Positions 45,450 through 54,800 of a DNA stretch of 64,000 nucleotides are shown here, in pieces (position 1 is the stretch's first letter; every line of letters starts with the position of its first letter). The DNA comes from Janthinobacterium agaricidamnosum (GTDB taxonomy: Bacteria; Pseudomonadota; Gammaproteobacteria; Burkholderiales; Burkholderiaceae_D), in NCBI RefSeq assembly GCF_003667705.1, contig NZ_CP033019.1:2790001-2854000 (forward strand), written 5' to 3'. A program made the translations under genes and the position numbers. The notes under the pieces are model-generated. The model had not been told where the DNA came from, did no database searches, and saw only the letters and a list, made by a program, of their open reading frames with translations.

Positions 45450-45758
45450 ATGCCATCTTATGATAAGGACCTTCGAAACAAAAGTTGGGTGCAGATCACT
45501 TGGCGTTTTCTTAAAAGGACTTTTGTGAGAGCGAGAATCTATCTTGTCGATGATGCATTAGTTGCGGACTGCGAAAGCGGCCTTCGTTTATCGCACTCTG
45601 ATGCCACTGAACTGGCTGATCTTCTTTGGACAAACGATGTGACATCGGAAGAAGTATCCATGATTGACTGGCATGAGGACGTAGAGCGTGCCCCTCTAAC
45701 CGGGCACAAGATAGCCGTCTATCAGCGTCTACGCCTGCATGAGCAATCATTGGAGTGA
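45450..45758 (+). CDS. Small conserved hypothetical protein (paralogue of 51476-51727)
   Basis: From ATG 45450 the frame gives 102 aa. The C-terminal 75 residues (VRARIYLVDDALVADCESGL, LRLSHSDATELADLL, SMIDWHEDVERAP, HKIAVYQRLRLHEQSLE) match the 83-aa protein encoded at 51476-51727 almost throughout. The fold and function are unknown. The conserved acidic WHED and basic YQRLRLxEQSLE parts could form a small regulatory module. The start is unsure because the paralogue begins later. Confidence 0.6.
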   Translation: MPSYDKDLRNKSWVQITWRFLKRTFVRARIYLVDDALVADCESGLRLSHSDATELADLLWTNDVTSEEVSMIDWHEDVERAPLTGHKIAVYQRLRLHEQSLE

Positions 45759-45971
45759 CAGCCGGCTTGGCGCACGGGCAGGAGTTGATTAAGTAGCACA
45801 GCGGGAGTGCTCAAAATGCTGTCGGCGCAGATGTAGATTGGATAGAGCACAGGACCCACGACATAAAAGACTATCCATTTATAAAAAAACATCAATGGGC
45901 GACTATTGTATCCACTGCGGATAGAGAATTGTGTCGATTTACTATTTCTTTCCATGTAATCATTAGCTTAG

Positions 45972-46439
45972 TTAGCTTTTCGCGAAAAAAACCGCAATCC
46001 CGGCCGACCCTCGTATAGCCGTCGCCTGCGACCAGACGGCTTGCCAGCGCCCATCGCGCCATTCGTAGCTATCCATATGCCAGTAGCGGGCGCGCGGCAC
46101 GGCGTGGCCGCCGAAGATGATTTCCAGTTGCGCCGAGTAACGCAGGATGGCGGCCGTGCCGTACAGGCGCACGCTGATCGCGTCCGGCTCCCAGCTCAGA
46201 TAGCGCATGTGGCCGGAGGCGATGGCGCCCAGGTAGTGTTCCCGTGACAGCATGCTGCCGATGGGCGTGATCAGCTGGAAGTCGTCGGCATGCAGGGCGC
46301 GCGCCGCCTGCGTATCGGCGGCCACGAGGGCGCGCAAACGGCTGCGTTCCGTATGGCGCAGCAGGTCCATCTGCTGTTCTTCAGTCGGTGCGGCATTGAA
46401 ATCGTGCATCGCAGTCCTGTTCGGGTAGGTAATTGACAT
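45972..46439 (-). CDS. NTF2-like / DUF4440-type protein
   Basis: The 155-aa protein (129-145 aa if ATG 46409 is used) shows the NTF2-like pattern: LLRHTERSRLRALVAADTQA, LHADDFQLITPIGSMLSREH, then IRLYGTAAIL-like strands and WHMDSYEWRDGRWQAVWSQA. Members bind small molecules or act as enzymes with varied roles. It is divergent from a TetR gene over a perfect palindrome, so it is probably repressed by that regulator. The ligand is unknown. Confidence 0.78.
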   Translation of the reverse strand: MSITYPNRTAMHDFNAAPTEEQQMDLLRHTERSRLRALVAADTQAARALHADDFQLITPIGSMLSREHYLGAIASGHMRYLSWEPDAISVRLYGTAAILRYSAQLEIIFGGHAVPRARYWHMDSYEWRDGRWQAVWSQATAIRGSAGIAVFFAKS

Positions 46440-46460
46440 TTTGACGGTTTTTGTCCAAAA

Positions 46461-46498
46461 GTCATGTTGACACTATATGCTCAAAGTGTCAACATGAC
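46461..46498. promoter_or_regulatory. TetR-type operator, perfect 13-bp palindrome
   Basis: GTCATGTTGACAC (46461-46473) and GTGTCAACATGAC (46486-46498) are exact inverted repeats with 12 bases between them. The site lies just before the tetR ATG (46502) and 22 bases from the divergent gene, so it should control both. Confidence 0.82.
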
Positions 46499-46501
46499 TG
46501 G

Positions 46502-47086
46502 ATGACGACCGATACCCTGAAAAGCCAGCTCATCCTCGATGCGGCCCTGGCCGTGTTTTGCCGCTACGGCTACCGCAAGACGTCCATGCTCGACATCGCG
46601 CAGGCGGCCGGCATGTCGCGCGCGGCGCTGTATTTGCACTTCAAGAACAAGGAAGACGTGTTCCGCGCCGGCTCCGAACGGGCCCATGCCACCGTGATGG
46701 CGCACGTGGCGGCGGCGATGGCCGAGCCCGGTCCCGTTCTTGCGCGCATCGAAACGGCACTGCTGGCATTCCAGCAAGGCTTGATGGCGGAAATTTCCGA
46801 CAGCGCCCACGGACAGGAATTGTTCGACGCCAACATGACCCTGGCCGCCGACATCACCTTGACGGCGCGGGCAACCTTGGTGGCGTCGCTGGCCGGCGCG
46901 CTGGAACAGGCCGAAGCGGCAGGCGACATTGCGCTGCGCCGGGTGGACGCGACTGCCGCGCAAGTGGCCGCCTTGCTGGTGGCCACCATGGATGGCATCA
47001 AGCACACGCAGGGGGGAGGGGAGGCGTTTCGCCACGGCATTGCGCTGCAGATGCGCGTGCTGGGCGCGGCGGTGCTGCGCATGTGA
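46502..47086 (+). CDS. TetR-family repressor
   Basis: From ATG 46502 the protein is 194 aa. The N-terminal HTH (AALAVFCRYGYRKTSMLDIA, QAAGMSRAALYLHFKNKEDV) is typical of TetR/AcrR. The ligand-binding half is alanine-rich and helical. It probably represses itself and the divergent NTF2-like gene through the palindrome at 46461-46498. The region has high G+C and host-like codon use. Confidence 0.9.
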   Translation: MTTDTLKSQLILDAALAVFCRYGYRKTSMLDIAQAAGMSRAALYLHFKNKEDVFRAGSERAHATVMAHVAAAMAEPGPVLARIETALLAFQQGLMAEISDSAHGQELFDANMTLAADITLTARATLVASLAGALEQAEAAGDIALRRVDATAAQVAALLVATMDGIKHTQGGGEAFRHGIALQMRVLGAAVLRM

Positions 47087-47122
47087 GCGGCAAAGCCCGC
47101 ATGCGCAGTCGGGCAATGCCGC

Positions 47123-48484
47123 TTACGGCAAGGTTTTCAGGACATTCTTCGTCGGCACGGAGAAGTTATAGCCGTCGTGGCGGTCCCAGTTAATTGACCA
47201 CGTCATCACGCCGCGGAAGTCCGGATACGCCTGCAGAGGCTTGATGGTGCCGCAGTTGAGCAGGCGCGTCAGGCAATTCAGGGCGTTGCTGACGTCGGCA
47301 TTCGTCGTGAAACCGGAACCAGCCGAGCTGCGGCCCGATGGCACGCCGAAGCCCACCTGGTCCGGACGCAAGCCGGCGAAGGTGTTGCCGCCATAGTTAA
47401 AACCCTCGATCAGCATGCGCGCCGTGGCCACCAGCTGGTCGGCCGAGCCCGCCTTGATGGCACCCGTGGCGTACGGCGTGTAGATGTCGCCGTTGTTGTA
47501 GTACTGCGGGTGCAGCACCGTCAGCTCGCTGCGCAAGGCATTGATGATGGGAATGTAGGCGCCCCAGATGCTGCCGTAGCTCGTGTAGCCCCCTTCCACG
47601 TACACCCATTCCGGCGCCATCGACAAATAAAAGCTGCTGCCGACCTTGGCTTTCAGGTTTTTCACGGCGATCGGCAAGTAGGTCTGAATGGCCGCGCCCT
47701 GCGCCACGCCGTTTTCCAGGTCCAGGTCGATGCCGTCGAAACCATACTTGGTGATGATGGCGTACAGGCTGTTGGTGAAATTCGTCGCTTCGGCCGTGTT
47801 GCCGACGGAAACGGAACCGTTTTGCCCGCCCAGCGACAGGATGACTTTCTTGCCTTTCGCCCGCTTGGCGGCCACGTCGGCGATGAATTGCGCTTCCGTG
47901 CCCGCACCCGGATCGATGGTCAGGCTGACATTGCCGCCGCCCGCGTTGTCGCCGAACGAGACGACGATCACGTCCCAGTCGTCGCTGACCTGGCTGATCG
48001 GATACGTCGCGCCGCTGGGGTTGGTGAAGTTATGCCAGTAGCCAATCAGCGCGTGCTTCGCCAGGCCGGTCGGCGTCGGAGTTGGTGTCGGCGTTGGGGT
48101 TGGGGTAGGAGTTGGCGTTGGTGTTGGGGTAGGCGTCGGTGTCGGTGTCGGGGTGGGCGTAGGCCTTGGGGTAGGAGTCGGTGTCGGCGTACCGCAGTCT
48201 CCCACCACCGTCCAGGGCTGGCCGCTGCCGGCGCCGCCGCTGCTGGTCGACGGGTTATTGCCTTGCGTCCACCAGTTGGCCGTGTAGTTGACGTTGTTGT
48301 AACTGGCCTTGCCGCCGCCGTTGTAGGCGGTGCCGCTGTTCCATGGCGTGTAGCAGGCGACCGCTTCGGTGGCGCCGGCCAGCAGCTGGCTTGCTCCTGC
48401 GCTGGAGCCGTCGCCCCCGCCGCAAGCGGCCAACGTCCCGCCGAAGAGGGTAAGGATGAGGGTATTCATGACTGTCCGGTTCAT
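47123..48484 (-). CDS. GH18 chitinase lipoprotein with chitin-binding module
   Basis: I start at ATG 48484 ([20 protein letters not shown] then Cys, a lipobox), giving 453 aa. A CBM5/12-type module follows ([26 protein letters not shown]), then about 35 residues of Thr-Pro repeats as a linker, then a GH18 barrel. The active-site strand is DGIDLDLE, which supplies the acid Glu, and SLGG and MTWSINWD are present. It would cut chitin at the cell surface. Chitinases are common in Janthinobacterium-like bacteria, so this supports a chromosomal origin of the block. Confidence 0.92.
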   Translation of the reverse strand: MNRTVMNTLILTLFGGTLAACGGGDGSSAGASQLLAGATEAVACYTPWNSGTAYNGGGKASYNNVNYTANWWTQGNNPSTSSGGAGSGQPWTVVGDCGTPTPTPTPRPTPTPTPTPTPTPTPTPTPTPTPTPTPTPTPTGLAKHALIGYWHNFTNPSGATYPISQVSDDWDVIVVSFGDNAGGGNVSLTIDPGAGTEAQFIADVAAKRAKGKKVILSLGGQNGSVSVGNTAEATNFTNSLYAIITKYGFDGIDLDLENGVAQGAAIQTYLPIAVKNLKAKVGSSFYLSMAPEWVYVEGGYTSYGSIWGAYIPIINALRSELTVLHPQYYNNGDIYTPYATGAIKAGSADQLVATARMLIEGFNYGGNTFAGLRPDQVGFGVPSGRSSAGSGFTTNADVSNALNCLTRLLNCGTIKPLQAYPDFRGVMTWSINWDRHDGYNFSVPTKNVLKTLP

Positions 48485-49052
48485 TGCGTCTCCTTGTGTA
48501 TTTTTTTCATGGCCCAGCCGGTTTATCACCGTCCGATTTTTCAGAGTGCAAGCATTGCAGGTGGTAGTCAACTGGTTTTATTGTTTGTGCAAGATCACAA
48601 TACCAGTTGCGGACTTTCCCCTTCGGATGGGCGATGCGGGCCATACCAGTGCCTGTTTTCCGGTGCGCTGGTATGGTGCCAGGAATGGTGCCGGGAGCAG
48701 GGCGGGGAAGGGAGGATGACTCTCTCAGCGGCTGCGGTATTGTTTCCTGGCGCAAATCGGCATGCGGCACGCGGCACATCCAGCAGCGACAGAAAGCGGC
48801 AGCAATGCACTAAAAGAAGCGCCGGGCGTGGATGCGAGTGAGTCATGCGGGTCTCCTGATTGCTTATCCAATGTTGAGACTTCTCATTCAACATAGTCGG
48901 CAAGCACTTGATTTCATTGAAATTACACGGGCAGCAATCTACCATGAGACCAGGCGATGGGCTGGCACTCATGGAGCGTTTTGTCTTTTTTTCAAGCGCG
49001 CCGTGTTCCTTTCGTCGAAGAAAGGCTGTAACTTCCTGCATGGCAGCGTGCC
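48485..49052. other. Gene-free interval after the chitinase start
   Basis: It holds the chitinase promoter region on the minus strand. Several open frames of 70-150 codons occur on both strands, but none has a signal, a family motif or a ribosome binding site. I see no RNA gene or repeat. Confidence 0.5.
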
Positions 49053-49709
49053 ATGACGAAAACGATAACGATGAAAAAGATATTGATACTGGGTGCAGGC
49101 GGACAGGTGGCGCAGTGGGTCATCCGCGCCTTCGCGGGCCGTAAAGACTTCGCCTTGACGCTGTTGCTGCGCAATCCCGGCAAGCTGCCAACGCCAGTCC
49201 CGGCCAACAGCAGCGTGCTGGCCGGTGACGTGCTGGACCAGGCTTTGCTGCGGCAAACGATGCCCGGTCACGACGTGGTCTACGCCAATCTGGTGGGCGA
49301 CGACATGGAACACCAGGCCAACAGTATCATTGCCGCCATGCGGGCCTCGGGCGTCGAACGCCTGATTTTCGTCCTGTCGATGGGCATCTACGATGAAGTT
49401 CCCGGCAAATTCGGCGAGTGGAACAACGCCATGCTGGCCGAAGACCTGAAACCATTCCGCCGCGCCGCCGACGCCATCGAAGCATCGGGCCTGGCATACA
49501 CCATCGTGCGCCCAGCCTGGATGACGAACGAAGACGAAGTCGACTACGAACTGACCACGCGCCGCGCGCCATTCAAAGGCACCGTGGTCTCGCGCCGGAG
49601 CGTGGCAGACCTGATCGCCAGCATCATCGAAACGCCAGACCTGCACCGGCACGCCAACCTGGGCGTGAACAAACCGAACACGGACGGGGACAAGCCGTAT
49701 TTCATGTAG
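49053..49709 (+). CDS. NAD(P)-binding Rossmann-fold protein (atypical SDR)
   Basis: The 218-aa protein has a nucleotide-binding start ILILGAGGQVAQWVIRAF (GAGGxxA), a GDVLDQ turn and the SDR-like tail AYTIVRPAWM. It belongs to the NmrA/NAD(H)-binding group that includes small redox sensors and flavin reductases. ATG 49071 is a second possible start. The substrate is unknown. It is monocistronic and host-like in composition. Confidence 0.85.
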   Translation: MTKTITMKKILILGAGGQVAQWVIRAFAGRKDFALTLLLRNPGKLPTPVPANSSVLAGDVLDQALLRQTMPGHDVVYANLVGDDMEHQANSIIAAMRASGVERLIFVLSMGIYDEVPGKFGEWNNAMLAEDLKPFRRAADAIEASGLAYTIVRPAWMTNEDEVDYELTTRRAPFKGTVVSRRSVADLIASIIETPDLHRHANLGVNKPNTDGDKPYFM

Positions 49710-49805
49710 CTGGTGCGCCGCCGGCAACAGCGGCGCGCAAAGGGCCAAAATCGCATTTGCGATTGTATAAGTTGCAAAACGGGGGATTTGACAAATCCGT
49801 CCATA

Positions 49806-49833
49806 ACTTCGCATAATTTATATTATGTCAAAT
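49806..49833. other. dif-like XerC/XerD recombination site
   Basis: The 28-bp layout is XerC-like arm ACTTCGCATAA, centre TTTATA, XerD-like arm TTATGTCAAAT. Compared with E. coli dif, the arms match at 8/11 and 10/11 positions and the centre at 5/6. An outer inverted repeat, TCCGTCCATAA and TTATGGACGGA, encloses it. It could be a chromosomal dif or a site used by a Xer-dependent mobile element. Confidence 0.72.
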
Positions 49834-49993
49834 TATGGACGGAGGTGGGCGATACTTTTAGTACATTCGTTCGTTTGCACAAAGTTGTTCCCGAAATTTG
49901 CATAAATTTGTTCCTACCCCCCTAGCAGCAAATAGTAAGCCCACACAATTCTCTACTCTCTGTGGACACAATAGTCTCTCATCGATAGTTTTT

Positions 49994-50203
49994 TCATAAA
50001 TGGATAGAGTTCAACATTGCGGCTGTCCGCGGCCATGCCGACATGGTTTCGGCCCATTCGTGAAACTCTCTCGCAAGCATACGCTCTTGATCACCGCCTT
50101 CATCCATAGCCCTACTGTAAACTCCTCGCATATTGGACCGTTCTGTGAACACACCACGTTCACGAGCCGTTCGATGACCGACCTTACTGATTCGTGTGGC
50201 CAT
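49994..50203 (-). CDS. Small hypothetical protein
   Basis: From ATG 50203, with GAAGGA upstream, the frame gives 69 aa: MATRISKVGHRTARERGVFT, ERSNMRGVYSRAMDEGGDQE and REFHEWAETMSAWPR. It is basic at the start and acidic in the middle. I recognise no family. It lies at the left edge of the presumed defence island, after the dif-like site. Confidence 0.45.
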   Translation of the reverse strand: MATRISKVGHRTARERGVFTERSNMRGVYSRAMDEGGDQERMLAREFHEWAETMSAWPRTAAMLNSIHL

Positions 50204-50219
50204 GCATTTTCCTTCTTGC

Positions 50220-50327
50220 TTAAGGGATCTTTTCTGGAGCAATATCCTGTCTCTTGCGCAACTCATCGAAGGCCCGCTCGATGATGTAAATGGATATGGT
50301 CATATGCCCACGTTGCCGCCGATTCAT
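50220..50327 (-). CDS. Very small possible protein
   Basis: ATG 50327 opens a 35-codon frame (MNRRQRGHMTISIYIIERAF, ending ELRKRQDIAPEKIP) just before the 69-aa gene on the same strand. A second overlapping frame from ATG 50400 (MDTADKLSGEGASPERIARF) is equally protein-like, which suggests a frameshifted remnant of one longer gene. Confidence 0.3.
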   Translation of the reverse strand: MNRRQRGHMTISIYIIERAFDELRKRQDIAPEKIP

Positions 50328-50498
50328 CAAGTACCATGAGAAATCTTGCAATTCGCTCGGGAGATGCTCCCTCGCCAGATAACTTATCTGCGGTATCCAT
50401 GTAAATTGGTGGTGACGAATGTATATTTTTCAAATATCCTGAGCACGACGCTTAATAAGATTTTGCACACTCACCATTCAGAACCAAGAGAGGTTTCG

Positions 50499-51407
50499 TT
50501 GTCCACTTTGCTTAAAACAATTGTAGATGGTATTCGGGAGGACTTTGGTCAGCCAGTCAGCCTAATGCGCCTTCTCGCCGAACATCCAGAAATACGGGTT
50601 TCGTTGGATGATCCACCTCCCTGTATTGCCGCTGAAAGCATCGTGCAATGGCATAAGTTGGGCCAGGTTCCATATACAGACTACTCCCGCCGTAAACACG
50701 GTACGCTGATGGGGTGGAAATTGCATGACAAATACCACTACAGCGGTTTCACTTTGAATCGTCCAGAATACGAACACATTGGGAAGCAGGAAGTCATTGA
50801 GCACTGGACTTGCGACATAGCCGACGTGCATGGATTCTCAGCATCAAAGTCCGAACTTCGACAATTTTCCAGCACCGATGAGATGGTCGAAACCAATTCA
50901 AGCGAAATGATCGATGTGGTCACGCACGAGAAGTTGGCCAAAAACCTCGCTCACAGCGAGATTCGAATTATTCATTCCCCAGGGAGCGACTATTTTGGAC
51001 GCTATCGTTGGGACAACCGTCTGTTCTTGATGAACAGCGGTGGTTCACATCACTTCGCCGCAGCAAAGTACATCGCCACTCGTCTTTCTGAGTCGGTTCC
51101 GCTTCAGGGTAAGCTCTATACTTATTCGTTGAATTTAGATGCAATTACATCGCTTTGTCGTGATTACGAGATGTTCGTCATCTCTGATGAAACGACCGTC
51201 TCACTGCGGTTTCATGACGCAATGAAAGCCTTCAGGGCAACATGGTTATGGCACTACATGCCCCGTCCATTTAAAAATGCCAAAGCGATTTTGCTGCCTA
51301 AAAACGAGCGTCGTTCGCTAAAAGTTGCCGCTGTGCTTCGACAAGCGGGCGTGGTCGATTTGGGGCAACACCTTATCGGCCTTGCGTCCAAGCAGTTGAT
51401 CCACTGA
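50499..51407 (+). CDS. Unrecognised 302-aa protein in defence island
   Basis: I prefer the TTG at 50499, which has GAGAGG seven bases before it; upstream in-frame codons look non-coding. The protein reads MSTLLKTIVDGIREDFGQPV, then WKLHDKYHYSGF and RWDNRLFLMNSGGSHHFAAA, with YIATRLSESVPL after that, and a basic C-terminus (AILLPKNERRSLKVAAVLRQ). I do not recognise the family with confidence. No transmembrane helix or signal peptide is seen. The conserved-looking GGSHHF and RYRWDN parts could be catalytic or binding sites. Neighbours suggest a role in phage defence, but that is only context. Confidence 0.6.
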   Translation: MSTLLKTIVDGIREDFGQPVSLMRLLAEHPEIRVSLDDPPPCIAAESIVQWHKLGQVPYTDYSRRKHGTLMGWKLHDKYHYSGFTLNRPEYEHIGKQEVIEHWTCDIADVHGFSASKSELRQFSSTDEMVETNSSEMIDVVTHEKLAKNLAHSEIRIIHSPGSDYFGRYRWDNRLFLMNSGGSHHFAAAKYIATRLSESVPLQGKLYTYSLNLDAITSLCRDYEMFVISDETTVSLRFHDAMKAFRATWLWHYMPRPFKNAKAILLPKNERRSLKVAAVLRQAGVVDLGQHLIGLASKQLIH

Positions 51408-51475
51408 GCAATCGACTTCTAATACGTTGCAGGCCATACTTGGCGGTACGCGACAGCACTTGGCTTAGCCAAATG

Positions 51476-51727
51476 TTACTCTAATGATTGCTCATAGAGG
51501 CGTAGACGTTGATATATGGCCACCTTGTGCCCGGATAGTGGAGCATGTTCTGCGTCCTCATGCCAGTCGATCATAGAAATTTCTGACGATGTCACATCGT
51601 TCAACCCAAGCAGATCAGCTAGTTGAGCGGCGTCAGCGTGTGATAAACGGAGTCCGTCTTCGCGCTCCGCAACTAGCACGCCTTCAGCAAGATGAATTAT
51701 GGCTCTCACGAAATCCTTTTTAGGCAT
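51476..51727 (-). CDS. Small conserved hypothetical protein (paralogue of 45450-45758)
   Basis: The 83-aa protein (MPKKDFVRAIIHLAEGVLVA, then EREDGLRLSHADAAQLADLL, MIDWHEDAEHAPLSGHKVAI, YQRLRLYEQSLE) is the second copy of the family found after merR, in the opposite orientation. About three quarters of residues look identical in the shared part. The function is unknown. Its simple start at ATG 51727 helps to define the family's true N-terminus. Confidence 0.65.
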   Translation of the reverse strand: MPKKDFVRAIIHLAEGVLVAEREDGLRLSHADAAQLADLLGLNDVTSSEISMIDWHEDAEHAPLSGHKVAIYQRLRLYEQSLE

Positions 51728-51870
51728 GCGACCAGTGATGCTTAACCGGCCTCTCGGTTATAGCGTGGATGGTTCATTGCTTCGTACTTAAACTATTCAG
51801 AAAACACTCCTCTTCCACGTGCCATTTTACACCTCCGGCAGCGACACTAGAACATTGTGGCTACCCACAA

Positions 51871-54800
51871 TTACTCATCCCGCTTGCTTCGCCCAATGAC
51901 GCGCTCGGCCTCATGGTCATACTCTGCGGCGAGATCTCGTAGAGTGGACGCGAACCGCATAAAGCCCGCGTTCTCCACAGCTTCCGCACGTGTCCGGTAT
52001 TTTTCGGCTAATCCACGCTCAGGGGCACCGGTGGGGTCAACCCAGTGCGCACCCCGCGAGTTATACAACTGAATCCGAAAACCGTCACGCAAAGTCTCTG
52101 CGTCAGGTGCATCCAGGATAGCAGCCACAACCTTATGAATCCACAGCCCAGATGGATCCTCTGGTGCATGGGTCAAGACACGGCCGAACATATCCAATGA
52201 AATGCCGAGATGTCCCGTTCTAGTTGCATTCTCCCGCATGGCCTGTGACCATTCGATTAACGCTGCACCGTTAAATCTTCCATCACGTGATCCTGGGACC
52301 ACCTTCCAGTTACTCAGCAAACGATATGCGTTGGTGGCAATATTTTGCTGTGAAGGGGAAGCCTCCTCAATGGGTTTTTCTTCCTCCTCCGGCCCGAAAA
52401 CCAGGCGAATCATGTCACAGAATGTATTGGAGTTCTCTGCCATCTCCGATTCGATTGTTTTCGGCGAAACACCTAGATGATGTTCAAGGAGCGGCAGATA
52501 CACCCATTCTATGCGCGCCAGTTCGCTTTGGTCAGTGCCCTTGGTTTCTTGAAGAAGTGCTATCAACTTAATGGACGAATGCTCCTCCAACTGATGTTGT
52601 GGCTCTGACGAATTCACCGCCGCGAGAAGAGCCTTGGCCACTTGGGCATGGTCGATCTTCTTGTGCTGGTGATGAAGCTGATACAGGCAGCTGATAGCCG
52701 TGCGGGGCCTGTCATACTGGAGTAATTTATCAATCGCATCATGGCTTCCTTCGTCCGCTTCGTACATGTTGGCATCTGCGATGCGCCAATACAGTTCTTG
52801 GTCTTCCCCCAAGACCACGTCGGCCCTTTGCCAAGTTGGCAGAGTGAATGGGAAAAGGGACAGGAATTCGGCCGCATCTGGTTTCGTCCACTGCGCAAAG
52901 CCCTGTTTGTCGATCCATTCCCATTTAGCCAGTGTGAAGCGTGACCAGGCATAGCCGCTCGCAAACTGGTATCGGACGCTATGTCTGTCGCTCAAGAAAG
53001 CAGGGAATACGCGCGCGTCCAGATGCTCGTCCGCCTCTGCTCCATAAGCCAGGCCGACCTGCCGAGGCGACTTTGTAGATTCCGCAAACCGGACAACCGA
53101 TTCAAAGCCACCGGATGAGTGGATCTCTGCCACCGCATCTTGGCGGCTTTGTTCCAAAGCCTGACGGGCGGCCTCCCAGTCGTTTTCCGAACTGTAGAGA
53201 TCAAAATCATTGCCGTTAAATAGCCGACGGTAAAAGATGAGCGGATCCTTTGGCGTGAGCTTGTCCGTCAACCGGGCAATCTGCTCCACTTCTTCCTCTG
53301 GCATGGCCCATGCCGCATCTGCGAAACGTCGGTGCTTCCGTACAACGTGGTCCAATGCGGACCAAATGGCAAAGCCAGTTTCGCCGGAAGTGTCCTTCGA
53401 CACACCCTCTTCGATACTTTGAAACAGCAATTCCTGCACATCTGGTGGCAACACGCCGATTCGGCCAGTAACCTCGATCAGGCGATCAGTGTCGGAACGC
53501 GCCATTTCAGTCGCTAGCCGCGCGTATGCCCCAGTCTGATGCCAGTATTCCTCCTCGGACACTCCCTTCTTCCAGTCCTCTGGTATCCAAGAGCGCCATG
53601 CAGGACGCCGCGTCCCATCTGATGTGGAATGAGACTCGGGAAAAAGCTTCAACAGCAGTGACCATGCAACCCTGGGTAGGTCCTTGATCAATATTTCGAC
53701 CGCAGAAATTCGCTTGGGCACATCAGCGCACGTTAAAGGGAGCCACGGCAGCAAAATGGTGCGAAGCGAATTTATTGGGCGGTTGGACCACTTCCCTCCA
53801 GGATCCCGCTCGGCCAACTGGGCCAGGCAATGAATTGACCGAATGAACAGATCTGGGGCCCACGCAAGGGTTTCCAGTGCCCACAATAACCCGCTAATGT
53901 ATGTTCCCCCAGTGAGCGCGCCGTCGCCTTCTTGTTTAAACAGTTCATCAAATGGGCAATCAGTGGCCTGGAGCGAGTCCTCTACCGCCGCTAGAAAAGC
54001 ACTAGGCGACGCCTCAGCTAGCAAAGGTAGGACATCGTTGAGTGTTGCCCAGTGCTGCCAAGTGGCACCATCCAGGATGTCGCGCACCACACGAGTGGCA
54101 ATATGGGGGGCTTTGCCAGTTGAACAGGATGTTAATGCAGTCGGTTCGCTGCCAAGCAATGCAAGGAATTCAGACACCCCTAGCCGCAGCGTCGACGAAT
54201 GCCGATTTGACTTTCCTTTAAAATTGGCAAAATGGCGCTGGTCGGCCGGCAAATCAAGTTCAGGATGCACCTCACGGAGAACTGTGACAGCAACTTGGCC
54301 GACGCGCTCAACCTGATCGTCGAATAGCATTGGGCCTAGTGCGAACCAGCCCTCGTAGCGTGCGGCGAAGCGCCATTCGCTTTCCCATTGTTTAAGGGGA
54401 GTGCCCGGGCGCAACGCTGCCTGACGGATTGCCGCGATCCACTCCCCGTAGGTCTTTCCCGCGGCGATTCCTACTGCCTGAGTATCCGCGTCGGAGCGCT
54501 CGTTCCAAGATCCCAAAAGCATCGCGATGGCCAGTTCTGCCGAAGCCGAGTTCTCCGCCCATTGGGGCATCAAAGAAAGGTTTTGAATACAGCGTAAAAG
54601 CGATCCCAGATTCCCTCCACTTTTCTGGGCAAGCGATCGGGCGCGCTCGTCGTTGTAGCCGCCTTTCTCCAGCCCATCTTGGATATGCTGCATTTTGGGC
54701 ATGGACAAGGGAATACTGGCCGGGTCTGGAATGCCGCCTCGGGGGCCGCCGAATATCACAGCATGCCCTTTGCGTCGTGCCTTCTGGATTAAACGCAACC

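Noticed and set aside
46481..47116. A 211-codon minus-strand frame antisense to tetR
   Set aside because: The plus strand encodes an unmistakable TetR HTH with its operator; the antisense frame is due to high G+C.
48061..48192. Dense short tandem repeats that could look like a repeat array or CRISPR
   Set aside because: They are GTCGGTGTTGG-like units coding on the minus strand for the Thr-Pro linker of the chitinase; there are no spacers.
49882..49915. A second XerC-like half-site (ATTTGCATAA) near the dif-like site
   Set aside because: No XerD-like arm follows after a 6-8 base centre.
52202..52571. Plus-strand frames of about 90 codons opposite the 1267-aa gene
   Set aside because: They are shadow frames within a continuous, well-patterned minus-strand coding region.
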